Shown: positions 8,095 to 17,023 of the stretch, piece after piece | Layout of the letters: every line of letters starts with the position of its first letter | Numbering within the stretch: the stretch's first letter is position 1 | DNA from: an uncultured Streptococcus sp. | GTDB lineage: Bacteria > Bacillota > Bacilli > Lactobacillales > Streptococcaceae | Assembly (NCBI GenBank): GCA_934196125.1 | Contig: CAKPVT010000002.1 | Span: forward strand, 31,559 to 95,558 | Direction: 5' to 3' | DNA: 64,000 bases | Translations under genes and position numbers: made by a program | Notes under the pieces: model-generated | The model's input: the letters and a program-made list of their open reading frames with translations, nothing else | The model's database searches: none | What the model was told of the DNA's origin: nothing

Positions 8095-10422
8095 TTATTT
8101 TTCTGTTTTTGGTTGTCTGTAAATGATAAGTCCAAGTACCATGAAAGCAACAAGGAATGCTGAAAGAACACCAACTTGTGTACCAATTGAACCTGTCATC
8201 GAAATGGTTTGACGTAAACCTGTTACAATGTAACTCATTGGCATATATGGGTGAACAACTTGGAAGAACTTAGGACTAAGCTCGATTGGATATGAACCAC
8301 CTACGGAACCGACTTGAAGCAGTAGCATAATAAGTGATAGGAATGAGCCATAACGATTATCCCAACCAACTAGAGCCGTTACAAGAGCCATTAACGTCCA
8401 ACCACCTAAGATGATAAGGAGGATTGTTTTCCATTCGTAATTAGCCTCAAAGCCAAGGAATTGAATAGCACCATACAATACTAATGAACCAACCGTTGAA
8501 ATCAATCCATTAATAAAGAGTTTTTGTTTTGCCCATTCAAAACGATTTTTCACAGGATGTCCTGACAATGAGCTTGCAAAGATAACGTTCGTTGAAAGGG
8601 CAACTACCATAAGTGATACTGCAATCATGTAAGGTGCCATACCAATACCATTTACTTTCACGCTATCATTATCTGTTTCTTTTGTTGATACAGGGTTAGA
8701 AACCAATTTAGCATTCTTATTTGTTACAGAAACGAGTGATAATTGGTCACTCGCCTCTGAAAGTGATGATGTCAATGTTGAAATACCACTTGTCAAGGTT
8801 GTCAAGCCACTTGTCAACGTATCACTACCAGCAGCTAACTGACTTGAACCAGAGGCCAATTCTTCCGCACCAGATTGCAATTGAGAAGCTCCACTTGTCA
8901 ACTGAGTATTGCTAGCAGCCAATTGATTAGCTCCAGAAGCCGCTTGGGAAACACCACTTGTATAAGTTGTTACCCCTGTCAACAATTCGCTTGCGCCACT
9001 ACTTAGTTTAGTATTAAGTGTTGAGATTCCTGAAGCAATTTGACTACTTCCAGGGGCAATTTGTGTTGTAGCAGCTGTATTAACCTGATTTAAACCAGTA
9101 GATAATGTTGTCAAGGCTGTAACAGCACCAGGTAATGCTACATTTGACTGATTTGCAATTTGGGAAACTCCCATTTGTAACTCAGTTACCTTACTTGATA
9201 AAGATGATAACTCTGTTAAAGCAGTTTCCATTGTTTGAACATCTGTTAAAATTTGCTGTGCTTGTTGACTGACACTATTTCCTGAAGTATTTAATGCATT
9301 AACTAACTCAGCTTGTTGTGTTGCATCTAAACTTTGGTAAGTAGCTGTTTCTTGAATAGCAGTCAATCTGGCTGAACTATCCTTTTCTTCTGCCTCCAAA
9401 ATTCCCTTAGCTTGTGCAGCAATATCACTTAAAGCAGTCGAAATTTTTGTAGCATCAACTTTAGTAGAAATCTCAGAAACTGAAGCGTTTAATTGTTGAA
9501 TTCCAGCATTTAATTGTGGTAAACCTGAAATTAATGACTGAATATTTGTAGATTCTTCTGCTGAAAGTGTTGTCGCTGTTGCTAACTTCTGTAAACCATC
9601 GGTTAAACTATTAGCACCATCAACTAATTGTTGTACTTGTGCAGAACTTTCTTTTAGTTGAGCTACACCACTTACAAGTGCTGCTGAATTACTATCTAAT
9701 TCATTTGCTCCACTCGCCAAACTTGACACGCCGTTTGTATAAGTTGTCAAGCCGCTTGAAAGTGTCGCTGTTCCGTCTGCTAAAGTTTGGCTGCCTGATG
9801 CTGCTGTGTTGAGATTATCTGTAATGGTTTGACTGCCAGATTCAAGTTGTTGGCTTCCTGAGAGCAACTCTTTACCACCGTCACTTGCTTCTTGTAAACC
9901 ATCTTGTAAACTAGACATGCTCTTGAATACAGCTTTTGTATAAGTTTCTGTGATATTTTCAGAAACAGTATCTTTAAGCTTGGTCATCGCAGATTCGCTC
10001 ATTTTAGAAGCGACAAAGCTACGTCCAGCTGTTGTTTGATAATTAATTGTCAATTTTTCAGGGTCATCTGTCAAAAGGCTGGCTGCCTTTTCAGACAAAT
10101 CCTCTGGTAATGTGATAACCATATAGTAATCACCATTTTCCAGACCCTCTTCTGCTTTTTCTGCGCTAACAAAGTGATAATCTAAGGCTTTATTTTTAGA
10201 CATACTGTCCACCATATTATCACCGATTGATAGCGTTTGGTCATTTAAAGTTGATGACTTATCTTGATTGACAACTGCTACTGGCAAATCATCAACATTT
10301 CCGTAAGGGTCCCACATAGAACCCAAGAAAGATAAGTTATAAAGTGCTGGAATAAGAGCAACACCAATCATTGTTACCCAAAGTTTTGGGCTTTTTATAA
10401 GTGCTTTTAATTCTTCTAACAT
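8095..10422 (-). CDS. YhgE/Pip family membrane protein
   Basis: 775 residues from the ATG at 10422, which has AGGAGAAAAT just before it; ten extra upstream codons are unsupported. One helix near residues 15-35 is followed by a long extracellular region (about 40-590). This region is rich in repeated SGxxxLxxG and AxGxxxL heptad-like units, predicted coiled coil. It is then followed by five C-terminal helices of an ABC-2-like fold. This is the architecture of YhgE/Pip proteins. The founding member is the lactococcal phage infection protein; others are linked to secretion of type VII-like substrates. The native role here is unknown. It is divergently transcribed from a TetR-type regulator that probably controls it. 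Confidence 0.85.
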   Translation of the reverse strand: MLEELKALIKSPKLWVTMIGVALIPALYNLSFLGSMWDPYGNVDDLPVAVVNQDKSSTLNDQTLSIGDNMVDSMSKNKALDYHFVSAEKAEEGLENGDYYMVITLPEDLSEKAASLLTDDPEKLTINYQTTAGRSFVASKMSESAMTKLKDTVSENITETYTKAVFKSMSSLQDGLQEASDGGKELLSGSQQLESGSQTITDNLNTAASGSQTLADGTATLSSGLTTYTNGVSSLASGANELDSNSAALVSGVAQLKESSAQVQQLVDGANSLTDGLQKLATATTLSAEESTNIQSLISGLPQLNAGIQQLNASVSEISTKVDATKISTALSDIAAQAKGILEAEEKDSSARLTAIQETATYQSLDATQQAELVNALNTSGNSVSQQAQQILTDVQTMETALTELSSLSSKVTELQMGVSQIANQSNVALPGAVTALTTLSTGLNQVNTAATTQIAPGSSQIASGISTLNTKLSSGASELLTGVTTYTSGVSQAASGANQLAASNTQLTSGASQLQSGAEELASGSSQLAAGSDTLTSGLTTLTSGISTLTSSLSEASDQLSLVSVTNKNAKLVSNPVSTKETDNDSVKVNGIGMAPYMIAVSLMVVALSTNVIFASSLSGHPVKNRFEWAKQKLFINGLISTVGSLVLYGAIQFLGFEANYEWKTILLIILGGWTLMALVTALVGWDNRYGSFLSLIMLLLQVGSVGGSYPIELSPKFFQVVHPYMPMSYIVTGLRQTISMTGSIGTQVGVLSAFLVAFMVLGLIIYRQPKTEK

Positions 10423-10434
10423 ATTTTCTCCTAA

Positions 10435-10453
10435 TTTGGACATAGTGTTCAAA
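10435..10453. promoter_or_regulatory. Palindromic operator 1 between the Pip gene and tetR
   Basis: TTTGGACA-TAG-TGTTCAAA, with arms matching at seven of eight positions. It sits next to the Pip gene start. A related palindrome occurs 60 bp away. Confidence 0.6.
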
Positions 10454-10512
10454 AATTATGATAAAATATATTATACAGAGATATAAAATAATTTCAAGAC
10501 AAAAGAAGGGGT

Positions 10513-10533
10513 TTTTGGACACTCTGTCTAAAA
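10513..10533. promoter_or_regulatory. Palindromic operator 2 between the Pip gene and tetR
   Basis: TTTTGGACA-CTC-TGTCTAAAA, arms matching at eight of nine positions. It shares the half-site TTTGGACA with operator 1. A further half-site (TGTTCAAAA) follows at 10535-10543. Two like palindromes in a divergent intergenic region fit TetR autoregulation. Confidence 0.65.
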
Positions 10534-10553
10534 GTGTTCAAAAGATTTTTATT

Positions 10554-11096
10554 ATGGCAAATGATAATCGCAGAGCTAACACCAAAAAAGCCATTCAAGA
10601 AGCTATGGTCGCCCTTTTAAAGACAGAGAGTTTTGACGACATTACCACCATCAAAATTGCTAAAGAAGCTGGCATTAGCCGTTCAAGTTTCTACACACAT
10701 TATAAGGATAAATTTGAATTGATTGATTCCTGTCAACAAACCCTTTTCAATCAAGTTGAATATATTTTTGAAAAACACGAAGGCAATAAAGAACAAGCGT
10801 TTTTAGAGATTTTTGAATTTCTAAAACGTGAGCAATTGCTATCTGCCTTAATTTCGGCGAATGGCACGCGGGAATTTCAAGCTTTTATTGTTAATAAGGT
10901 GCTCATCTTTATCAATACTGATTTTCAAAATCGTTTTGGGCGTGAGGAACTTTCCCCTGTCGAAAAAGAATACAGCAGTATCTACTTTGCCTACGCCTTT
11001 TTTGGCCTCTGCCAATCTTGGATAGCTAATGGCAAAAAAGAATCTCCTCGCCAAATGACTAACCTCATTTTAAAACTTTTACCACTATCACTATAA
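10554..11096 (+). CDS. TetR/AcrR family transcriptional regulator
   Basis: 180 residues from the ATG at 10554 (MANDNRRANTKKAI). The frame is open upstream, but the helix-turn-helix begins here as expected for TetR proteins: AIQEAMVALLKTESFDDITT, then IAKEAGISRSSFYTHYKDK. The C-terminal ligand/dimer domain resembles the DhaS/TetR_C family of short regulators, with a tail WIANGKKESPRQM. It is divergent from the YhgE/Pip gene with two matching palindromes between. The likely role is repression of the Pip gene and itself. The inducer is unknown. Confidence 0.8.
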   Translation: MANDNRRANTKKAIQEAMVALLKTESFDDITTIKIAKEAGISRSSFYTHYKDKFELIDSCQQTLFNQVEYIFEKHEGNKEQAFLEIFEFLKREQLLSALISANGTREFQAFIVNKVLIFINTDFQNRFGREELSPVEKEYSSIYFAYAFFGLCQSWIANGKKESPRQMTNLILKLLPLSL

Positions 11097-11374
11097 CCAC
11101 CCATTCTTAAAGTCGCCTTTTGGCGACTCTGAATGTAGCCAAACTTACTTTTAACTCAAAATAAGTTGCAAACAATTGTTGTCTCACTGTTCGATTTCAG
11201 GATTATTTGCAAACAAAGTGAGCGCAAAAACGATACCTCGTTTCTCCTACATTTCGGAAGCTTTGAGAATTCCTTGGATTCCTTCAATAGTCCACTGGAT
11301 GGTTTGAGGTCTGAGCCTAGAAATAAAAAAGCGAGGAACCTAAGGGAAGTATCAAAAAAGACTTTTCTATTATA
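11097..11374. other. Gene-free spacer with a hairpin
   Basis: A hairpin AGTCGCC-TTTT-GGCGACT at 11111-11128 lies just after tetR and may be its terminator, although no T-run follows. The rest (11140-11374) has short open frames only, none with a ribosome-binding site or a recognisable product. It abuts the right end of the IS200-like remnant and may be a dispersed repeat or element debris. Confidence 0.45.
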
Positions 11375-11768
11375 AAAAAATCATAACCACCCGTGAAAAC
11401 GGGTGGCTTGTACACCGGCTATAAGCCGTTAATCTCCAGCAGCGTCTAAATCCTCCATCTGAAAATGGTTCTTCATACTCTTTTACACTTAACTTATCCA
11501 AAGCTATGTCATCTTTCTCCTGTTCGCAAATATACTTCGCTACGATTCGTTCGTTTAATCCAACAGCACTTACGTAATAGCCCCTAGCCCAAAACTTGCG
11601 ATTTCCATATTTATATTTTAAATTTGCGTGCTTATCAAATATCATCAAAGCACTTTTACTTTTTAAATATCCCATAAGATCCGAAATCGCAAGTTTCGGT
11701 GGAATTAAAACAAGCATATGAACATGATCTGACATCATATGTCCTTCTATTATCTCAACTCCTTTATA
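11370..11768 (-). pseudogene. tnpA: IS200-type TnpA transposase, N-terminus deleted
   Basis: The frame begins in YKGVEIIEGHMMSDHVHMLV, where HVHM is the HUH metal-binding motif of Y1 transposases. It continues through IPPKLAISDLMGYLKSKSAL and FWARGYYVSAVG. The catalytic tyrosine is probably the first of the GYYVS pair. The region encoding the conserved KYHIVFTPKYRR start is missing. At the C-terminus the frame runs on after PFSDGG through the right-end hairpin to a stop at 11370. Other copies end near this point, so the stop has probably been lost or shifted. An internal ATG at 11738 gives the longest frame with a start codon. Confidence 0.75.
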
Positions 11769-11832
11769 TTAACATAGGTGACGGAAAATACCTATTAAGT
11801 CTTGTCAGCCACCAGCTTAGCTGGTGGTTTTC
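11374..11832 (-). mobile_element. IS200-like element, internally deleted
   Basis: Reading leftward, a left-end hairpin CCACCAGC-TTA-GCTGGTGG (11809-11827) is followed by a shortened transposase frame and a right-end hairpin CCACCCG-TTTTCA-CGGGTGG near 11388-11407. Subterminal hairpins without inverted repeats are characteristic of IS200/IS605 elements. About 50 N-terminal codons of the transposase have been lost, so it cannot move by itself. The ends match those of the remnant at 63.5 kb. Confidence 0.75.
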
Positions 11833-11871
11833 TTGTTTTTCTCTTCGAGAAAAACTGACTTGAAGCCATAA

Positions 11872-11897
11872 AAAAAACACGGCAAAGACCGTGGTTT
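11872..11897 (-). terminator. Terminator of rpsD
   Basis: On the reverse strand, a stem CCACGG/CCGTG with A/T-rich extension is followed by a run of eight T, 24 bp after the rpsD stop. Confidence 0.75.
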
Positions 11898-11920
11898 TAA
11901 ATACTTCAATAAACTGAGAA

Positions 11921-12532
11921 TTAAAGCATTTTGTTGTAGTATTCAACGATAAGTGCTTCGTTGATTTCTGGGTTGATTTCGTCGCGTTCTGGAAGACGAG
12001 TCAATGAACCTTCAAGTTTTTCAGCGTCAAATGATACGAATGCTGGACGTCCAAGAGTAGCTTCAACAGCTTCAAGGATAGCAGGTACTTTAGCTGATTT
12101 TTCGCGAACTGAGATAACTTGACCTGGAGTTACGCGGTATGAAGGGATATCAACACGTTTACCGTCAACAAGGATGTGACCGTGGTTAACAAATTGACGA
12201 GCTTGACGACGAGTAGTTGCAAGACCTAAACGGTAAACAACGTTGTCAAGACGACGTTCCAAAAGAACCATAAAGTTGAAACCAAGAGTTCCACCTTTAA
12301 TCTTAGTAGCTTGTACGAACAAGTTACGGAATTGTTTTTCACCTACACCGTAAGTGAAACGAAGTTTTTGTTTTTCAGCCAATTGCAAACCATATTCGGA
12401 AAGTTTGCTACGGTTGTTAGGACCGTGTTGACCTGGCACGTAGTTACGACGTGCTAATTCTTTACCTGTACCTGTAAGAGACAAGCCAAGGCGACGTGAT
12501 TGTTTCCATGATGGACCTGTATAACGTGACAT
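11921..12532 (-). CDS. rpsD: 30S ribosomal protein S4
   Basis: Primary 16S rRNA-binding protein of the small subunit. 203 residues start [20 protein letters not shown] at the ATG at 12532, with TAGGAGGAC upstream; 15 extra upstream codons are unsupported. The S4 RNA-binding domain lies at about residues 93-155 ([20 protein letters not shown], then [16 protein letters not shown]). N-terminal zinc cysteines are absent, so this is the C- form. It is monocistronic with its own terminator. The long leader suggests autoregulation by S4, as established for Firmicute rpsD. Confidence 0.97.
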   Translation of the reverse strand: MSRYTGPSWKQSRRLGLSLTGTGKELARRNYVPGQHGPNNRSKLSEYGLQLAEKQKLRFTYGVGEKQFRNLFVQATKIKGGTLGFNFMVLLERRLDNVVYRLGLATTRRQARQFVNHGHILVDGKRVDIPSYRVTPGQVISVREKSAKVPAILEAVEATLGRPAFVSFDAEKLEGSLTRLPERDEINPEINEALIVEYYNKML

Positions 12533-12720
12533 TAAAAATGTCCTCCTATAAAATAAAAATTTTGTAGGAAATAACAAATTAGAGAATCCTGATTCGTGCA
12601 GTTGACTTTCATCTAAACAGCCAAGATTACTTTTCCGACTTCTAGGAGCTTTTCTAATAAGAAGAAAAACTGTAGAAGAGCCAACTGTTGACGAGCTTCA
12701 TACTCTCCTGCTATTATTTC
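12533..12720 (-). promoter_or_regulatory. Candidate S4-binding leader of rpsD
   Basis: About 190 bases of untranslated leader separate the rpsD start from the upstream terminator. On the reverse strand it contains complementary segments, among them CAACAGTTGGCTC early and GAAAGTCAACTG later, and CTTCTAC with GTCGG-AAAAG stretches. They could build a multi-helix or pseudoknot structure. Firmicute S4 represses its own gene through such a leader; the match here is by position and pairing potential only. Confidence 0.4.
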
Positions 12721-12744
12721 ACACAAAGATTAGTTTAACATAAA

Positions 12745-12768
12745 AAAAAGGCGTTGTAAAGCCTTTTT
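12745..12768. terminator. Terminator downstream of veg
   Basis: AAAAAGGC / GCCTTTTT stem with an 8-base loop, T-run on both strands. It ends the leftward dnaB-veg transcripts before the rpsD promoter. Confidence 0.8.
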
Positions 12769-12799
12769 ATCTACTATTGCTGATAATTCTAATCAAGGA

Positions 12800-13072
12800 T
12801 TAATCAAAATAGCGAATCAATGTTTTTTCAGTTAAAATATCTGAATAAGTGTATGATTCAACATAGGAATTGTTGATTGCTCCTGGAACATCTGAATTTT
12901 CATTGTATTCAACGATAAATAATGAAGGGTAAACTTCAGTCAAACGACCAACTTTATTTTTTTCACGTTTACGACCATTTTCAAGTGTCAATTCAACAAG
13001 TTGACCTTCATGGGCTTTAATATCTTCTTTGATTTTTTTCATTTTTGCTACATCTGCAAATGCATCACTCAT
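12800..13072 (-). CDS. veg: Veg family protein
   Basis: A 90-residue cytoplasmic protein. The core GQLVELTLENGRKREKNKVG and the tail SYTYSDILTEKTLIRYF identify the Veg family. In Bacillus, Veg stimulates biofilm matrix gene expression, and homologues are widespread in Firmicutes. It follows dnaB by 38 bp. GGAGC near the ATG may serve as ribosome-binding site. The function in streptococci is not established. Confidence 0.9.
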   Translation of the reverse strand: MSDAFADVAKMKKIKEDIKAHEGQLVELTLENGRKREKNKVGRLTEVYPSLFIVEYNENSDVPGAINNSYVESYTYSDILTEKTLIRYFD

Positions 13073-13110
13073 CTTCTACTTTGCTCCTTAATAAAGTAAT
13101 TTTATATTTA

Positions 13111-14472
13111 TCAACGCTCTTCAAACTGCGCTATACTAGAAAATTTATTGTATTCTTTTTGGAAGATTAATTTCACTGTGCCACGCGCTCCTGAACGGTT
13201 CTTCTCCAAGATAACTTCGATAGTATTGTCTTCGACAGCGTCATCATTTTCTTCACCCTCACGACGATAATAATCATCACGATACAAGAAGGCAACGATA
13301 TCCGCATCTTGCTCGATAGAACCTGATTCACGAATATCTGACAACACAGGACGTTTATCCTGACGTTGTTCAACACCACGAGACAGCTGACTAAGTGCGA
13401 TAACAGGGACTTTCAGCTCTTTTGCTAAAATTTTCAATTGACGTGAAATATCAGAAACCTCCTGTTGTCGGTTTTCTGGACGTGTTCCTGTAATCAACTG
13501 TAAATAGTCAATGACAATCAAGCCAAGACCACCCTCAACTTCTTGAGACAGCTTACGTGCTCGTGCACGAATTTCAGTGATTTTAATCCCTGGTGTATCA
13601 TCAATATAAATCGGTGCTTCTGCTAAAGCACCTTGGGCAATGGTAATGTTGTTCCATTCTTGGTCGGTCAATTGACCTGTTCGAAGGTGGTGAGAATCAA
13701 CCATTCCCTCAGCAGCCAACATACGGTCAACCAAACTTTCAGCACCCATTTCCAGAGAGAAAATAGCGACTGGTTTATTTTGTTTAGTCCCAACATTTTG
13801 AGCAATGTTCAAAACAAAAGCAGTTTTCCCGACGGCTGGACGTGCAGCAAGGATAATCAATTGATCAGGGTGTAAACCTGTTGTAATCTTATCCAAATCA
13901 CGAAAACCAGTCGACAATCCAGTAACATCACTTGTCTGACGAGAACGGATTTCCAAATTTTCATAGTTGACCTTCAAAACATCTGAAATCTTACGAAAAC
14001 CACTGCGATTGCTATGTTCATTAATCTCAACAAGGGCTTTTTCTGCCCCCGCAATAACGTCTTCAGAATCCGTAGCACCTTCATAGGCAAGGTTTACAGT
14101 CTCTGTCAACCTAGAGATGATATTACGCAGCATCGCCTTTTCAGCGACAATTTTAGCATAATATTCTGCATTGGCACTCGTAGGAACGCTATTGACAAGT
14201 TCGACAATGTAAGACAAGCCACCAATGTTTTGTAAATCCCCTTGGTCATCAAGAATTGTTCTAACTGTTGTGGCATCAATAGCCTCATTACGATCGCTAA
14301 GTGTAATCATTGCCTTAAAAATAACTCTATGAGAATACTTATAGAAATCATCTGAGCTAATGTATTCACGGACAGTAATAAGCTTATCTGGCGAGATAAA
14401 AATCGAACCTAAGACAGACTGCTCTGCTAATAAATCTTGTGGCTGAACTCTCAATTCTAACTCTTCTGCCAA
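13111..14472 (-). CDS. dnaB: Replicative DNA helicase DnaB (DnaC in Bacillus naming)
   Basis: Hexameric 5'-3' helicase of the replication fork. The N-terminal domain (about 1-110, DLLAEQSVLGSIFIS) binds primase. The RecA-like domain has Walker A AARPAVGKTAFVLN, Walker B IVIDYLQLI and the arginine-finger region near EKNRSGARG. I prefer the TTG at 14470-14472 as start: GGGGAGG lies 8 bp before it, and MAEELELRVQPQDLL matches family starts. The GTG at 14481 would overlap that site. Gene order mnmG-gdpP-rplI-dnaB is standard in streptococci. Confidence 0.96.
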   Translation of the reverse strand: MAEELELRVQPQDLLAEQSVLGSIFISPDKLITVREYISSDDFYKYSHRVIFKAMITLSDRNEAIDATTVRTILDDQGDLQNIGGLSYIVELVNSVPTSANAEYYAKIVAEKAMLRNIISRLTETVNLAYEGATDSEDVIAGAEKALVEINEHSNRSGFRKISDVLKVNYENLEIRSRQTSDVTGLSTGFRDLDKITTGLHPDQLIILAARPAVGKTAFVLNIAQNVGTKQNKPVAIFSLEMGAESLVDRMLAAEGMVDSHHLRTGQLTDQEWNNITIAQGALAEAPIYIDDTPGIKITEIRARARKLSQEVEGGLGLIVIDYLQLITGTRPENRQQEVSDISRQLKILAKELKVPVIALSQLSRGVEQRQDKRPVLSDIRESGSIEQDADIVAFLYRDDYYRREGEENDDAVEDNTIEVILEKNRSGARGTVKLIFQKEYNKFSSIAQFEER

Positions 14473-14508
14473 ATTCTTCACCTCCCCTAATAACCTCTAA
14501 ACGTAGGA

Positions 14509-14961
14509 CTATGCTTCCTTAATGCTTAATTTAATTTCAGCAGTTACTTCCTTGTGTAACTTAACAGGAACTTCAACAGAACCAATTGCACGAATTGGAT
14601 GATTTAACTCGATAGAACGTTTGTTGATTTTTAAACCAAACTGTTTAGCCAATTCTTCAGCAATTTTCTTAGCTGTAATTGAACCAAATGTACGTCCATC
14701 AGGTCCAACTTTTTCGGTAACCTTAACAACTGTGGCTTCTTTCTCAAGCTCTGCTTTAAGCGCTTGAGCTTCTGCTAAAATTTCAGCTTGTGCTTTTTCT
14801 TCTGATTTTTGTTTACCTTTTAATTCACCAATAGCTTGGTTAGTCGCTTCTTTAGCTAAATTTTTCTTAATTAAAAAGTTTTGGGCATAACCTGTTGGGA
14901 TCTCTTTGATTTCGCCTTTTTTTCCTTTACCTTTAACATCTGCTAGAAAAATAACTTTCAT
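14509..14961 (-). CDS. rplI: 50S ribosomal protein L9
   Basis: 150 residues from the ATG at 14961 ([20 protein letters not shown]), with GGAGG 7 bp before it; a GTG one codon upstream is less likely. The N-terminal domain, a long connecting helix (about 42-75, Lys/Glu/Ala-rich) and the C-terminal domain with [17 protein letters not shown] are all present. The start overlaps the gdpP stop (ATGA), which indicates translational coupling. Confidence 0.97.
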   Translation of the reverse strand: MKVIFLADVKGKGKKGEIKEIPTGYAQNFLIKKNLAKEATNQAIGELKGKQKSEEKAQAEILAEAQALKAELEKEATVVKVTEKVGPDGRTFGSITAKKIAEELAKQFGLKINKRSIELNHPIRAIGSVEVPVKLHKEVTAEIKLSIKEA

Positions 14962-16937
14962 CACTCTACCTCCATGTCTTCTCTTAAATCATTTTCAATT
15001 ATTTCAAGTAATAAGTGTTCGGCTTGACTAACAGTTATGTCTGATAGTTGACAAGCTGCTAGGGTAAAATGCCCACCGCCACCGAGTTCTTCCATCATTT
15101 GTTGAACATTGATTTTACTGCGGCTACGTGCCGAAATAGCTACTTTATTAGGAGCAACCTGAACAATAACAAACGTTGCTTCAATGCCAGCTAGAGATAA
15201 CATGGTATCTGCAGCTTTACTGGCAACTACTTTACTGTAAACCACATTATCGCCACCACTGGCAATGATAATGTTGTCATAAAGTTTACGCCCTTTGAGA
15301 ACAAGTTCATTAACCAATCGATATTCCTCAAAATCTGTTTGAGAAATGTTTTGAATTTCAACGCTATCACTTCCTTGAGATCTAAGATAGCTTGCAACAT
15401 CAAATGTTCGACTTGTAACGCTAGCTGAAAAATTATTCGTGTCCAACATAATCCCTGCCATTAAAATACTAGCTTGAATTTTACTTAGACGTTTACCAGC
15501 ATTTTGGAATTGAATTAATTCGGTTACTAATTCACTTGCGCTACTTGCACCACTTTCAATAAAGGTCAATATGGCTTTTTCTGGGAAATTATTGTCACGA
15601 CGATGATGATCAACAACAATGACATCTGTAAATCTGTTGTAAAGTTCCTGCGATAACGTTAAGTCAATCTTAGAATGATCAACCATTATCAACAGTGATT
15701 GGCTTGTCACTAGTTGTAAAGCTTGGTTGACTGAAATTAGATGCGTTTTTCCATCTTCTTGTAACCTTTTAACTGCTCTTGCAATATCAGGGCTCATTTC
15801 ATCTGGGTTGTAAACCGCATAAGCTTCCTCGATGACATTACTTGCAAAGAACTGCATCCCAATCGCTGAACCAAGAGCATCCATATCTAGATTACGATGT
15901 CCGACAACAAATACTCTATCCACTTTTTTTATGTGGTCTGAAATAGCAGTCATCATCGCACGGGTACGCGTACGGGTACGTTTAACGGTAGATACTGACC
16001 CACCACCAAAATACAATGGTTTCTTATGCTCATCATTTTCACAAATAACAACTTGGTCACCACCACGCACAAGTGCTGTATTCAAATTTTGAAGAGCCAC
16101 TTGCCCAATTTGCTGATGATTATCATCACCATAAGCAACCCCCATGCTCAAAGTCAACGGTAACTCACGCTCTTCTTTAGCCTGTTTACGAAAAGCTTCT
16201 AGTACTGTAAACTTATCGTCAATTAGACTACTTAAAACAGCATAATCTGTGAAAAAGTAAAAACGGTCCATATCCACACGACGATAAAAAATATTTTTAG
16301 ACTTCATGAAATTCGATATAAAATTAGCAATAAAACTATTGATTTGAGAAATTTCCGCATCAGATAAATCATCTGTTGTATCGTCATAATTATCAATTGA
16401 AATAATCCCGATAACTGGTCGCAAAAGCGCAGCATCTCCTAGTTGATGATTTCCCATTGACGTATCAAAGAAATAAAAAATCCTTGAAGATGAATCAATG
16501 TAAGATGAATATTTATTGCCATTTAACTCAAAAGTTTGGCTGGCATCTCCTTCACGCTTATTGCCAATAATTTTTTGGATGAGCTCGTCCTCAAATCCCC
16601 CTTCTTCACTAGTGAAGATAAGTTCAGCGTATGGATTAAACCACTCAACTTCATTTGTAGATTGCTCAAATTGAACAACACCAACGGGCATCTGTTCTAA
16701 TAAACTCTTCAAACTGACTTCTGTTTGGTCGTTTAGTAATTCAATTTGTTCATGTTCTGATAACTCATATGTTTTTTTTTGATAATAAAGCAATGCAACA
16801 AGCAAAGACAGCGCCAAAAAGATTGCAGCTAAAATAGCTGACTCCGTCTGAAAAAGTCTGACACAAATAGCCAAAATCCCAAATAAAATCAAGTCTATCA
16901 TGACTAAGTGAATAGTTGCAAATCGAAATCTTTTCAT
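14961..16937 (-). CDS. gdpP: Cyclic-di-AMP phosphodiesterase GdpP
   Basis: Membrane-bound enzyme that degrades c-di-AMP and so tunes osmotic, cell-wall and beta-lactam responses. Two N-terminal helices (about 12-52) are followed by a PAS-like region (60-170) and a degenerate GGDEF domain (175-300). The DHH domain has [24 protein letters not shown] and VVDHHRRDN, and the DHHA1 domain has [10 protein letters not shown]. All metal-binding DHH residues appear intact. The 658 residues match the family. It sits in the mnmG-gdpP-rplI-dnaB cluster. Confidence 0.96.
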   Translation of the reverse strand: MKRFRFATIHLVMIDLILFGILAICVRLFQTESAILAAIFLALSLLVALLYYQKKTYELSEHEQIELLNDQTEVSLKSLLEQMPVGVVQFEQSTNEVEWFNPYAELIFTSEEGGFEDELIQKIIGNKREGDASQTFELNGNKYSSYIDSSSRIFYFFDTSMGNHQLGDAALLRPVIGIISIDNYDDTTDDLSDAEISQINSFIANFISNFMKSKNIFYRRVDMDRFYFFTDYAVLSSLIDDKFTVLEAFRKQAKEERELPLTLSMGVAYGDDNHQQIGQVALQNLNTALVRGGDQVVICENDEHKKPLYFGGGSVSTVKRTRTRTRAMMTAISDHIKKVDRVFVVGHRNLDMDALGSAIGMQFFASNVIEEAYAVYNPDEMSPDIARAVKRLQEDGKTHLISVNQALQLVTSQSLLIMVDHSKIDLTLSQELYNRFTDVIVVDHHRRDNNFPEKAILTFIESGASSASELVTELIQFQNAGKRLSKIQASILMAGIMLDTNNFSASVTSRTFDVASYLRSQGSDSVEIQNISQTDFEEYRLVNELVLKGRKLYDNIIIASGGDNVVYSKVVASKAADTMLSLAGIEATFVIVQVAPNKVAISARSRSKINVQQMMEELGGGGHFTLAACQLSDITVSQAEHLLLEIIENDLREDMEVE

Positions 16938-17023
16938 TGGTTAACCTCTTAGCTTACAATTATACCATAAAACAGCCTTATTTGATAGAGCTGTCATTGA
17001 TTTAAAGATTACAATTTTATGAC

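Noticed and set aside
7975..8163. Short rightward frame of 62 codons
   Set aside because: No ribosome-binding site, overlaps the Pip gene terminator and 3' end, no recognisable product.
8700..9900. Repeated TTGTCAA-like and GCTCCA-like motifs on the + strand
   Set aside because: They are the codon-level trace of heptad repeats (SGxxxLxxG) in the YhgE/Pip coiled-coil region, not a DNA repeat array. No CRISPR array was found anywhere.
11166..11375. Rightward frame of 69 codons beside the IS200 remnant
   Set aside because: Non-ATG context, no ribosome-binding site, odd composition; treated as non-coding spacer.
15832..16092. Long frames antisense to gdpP, aspS, ftsH and others
   Set aside because: All are shadows of strongly supported genes on the opposite strand, without ribosome-binding sites or family motifs.
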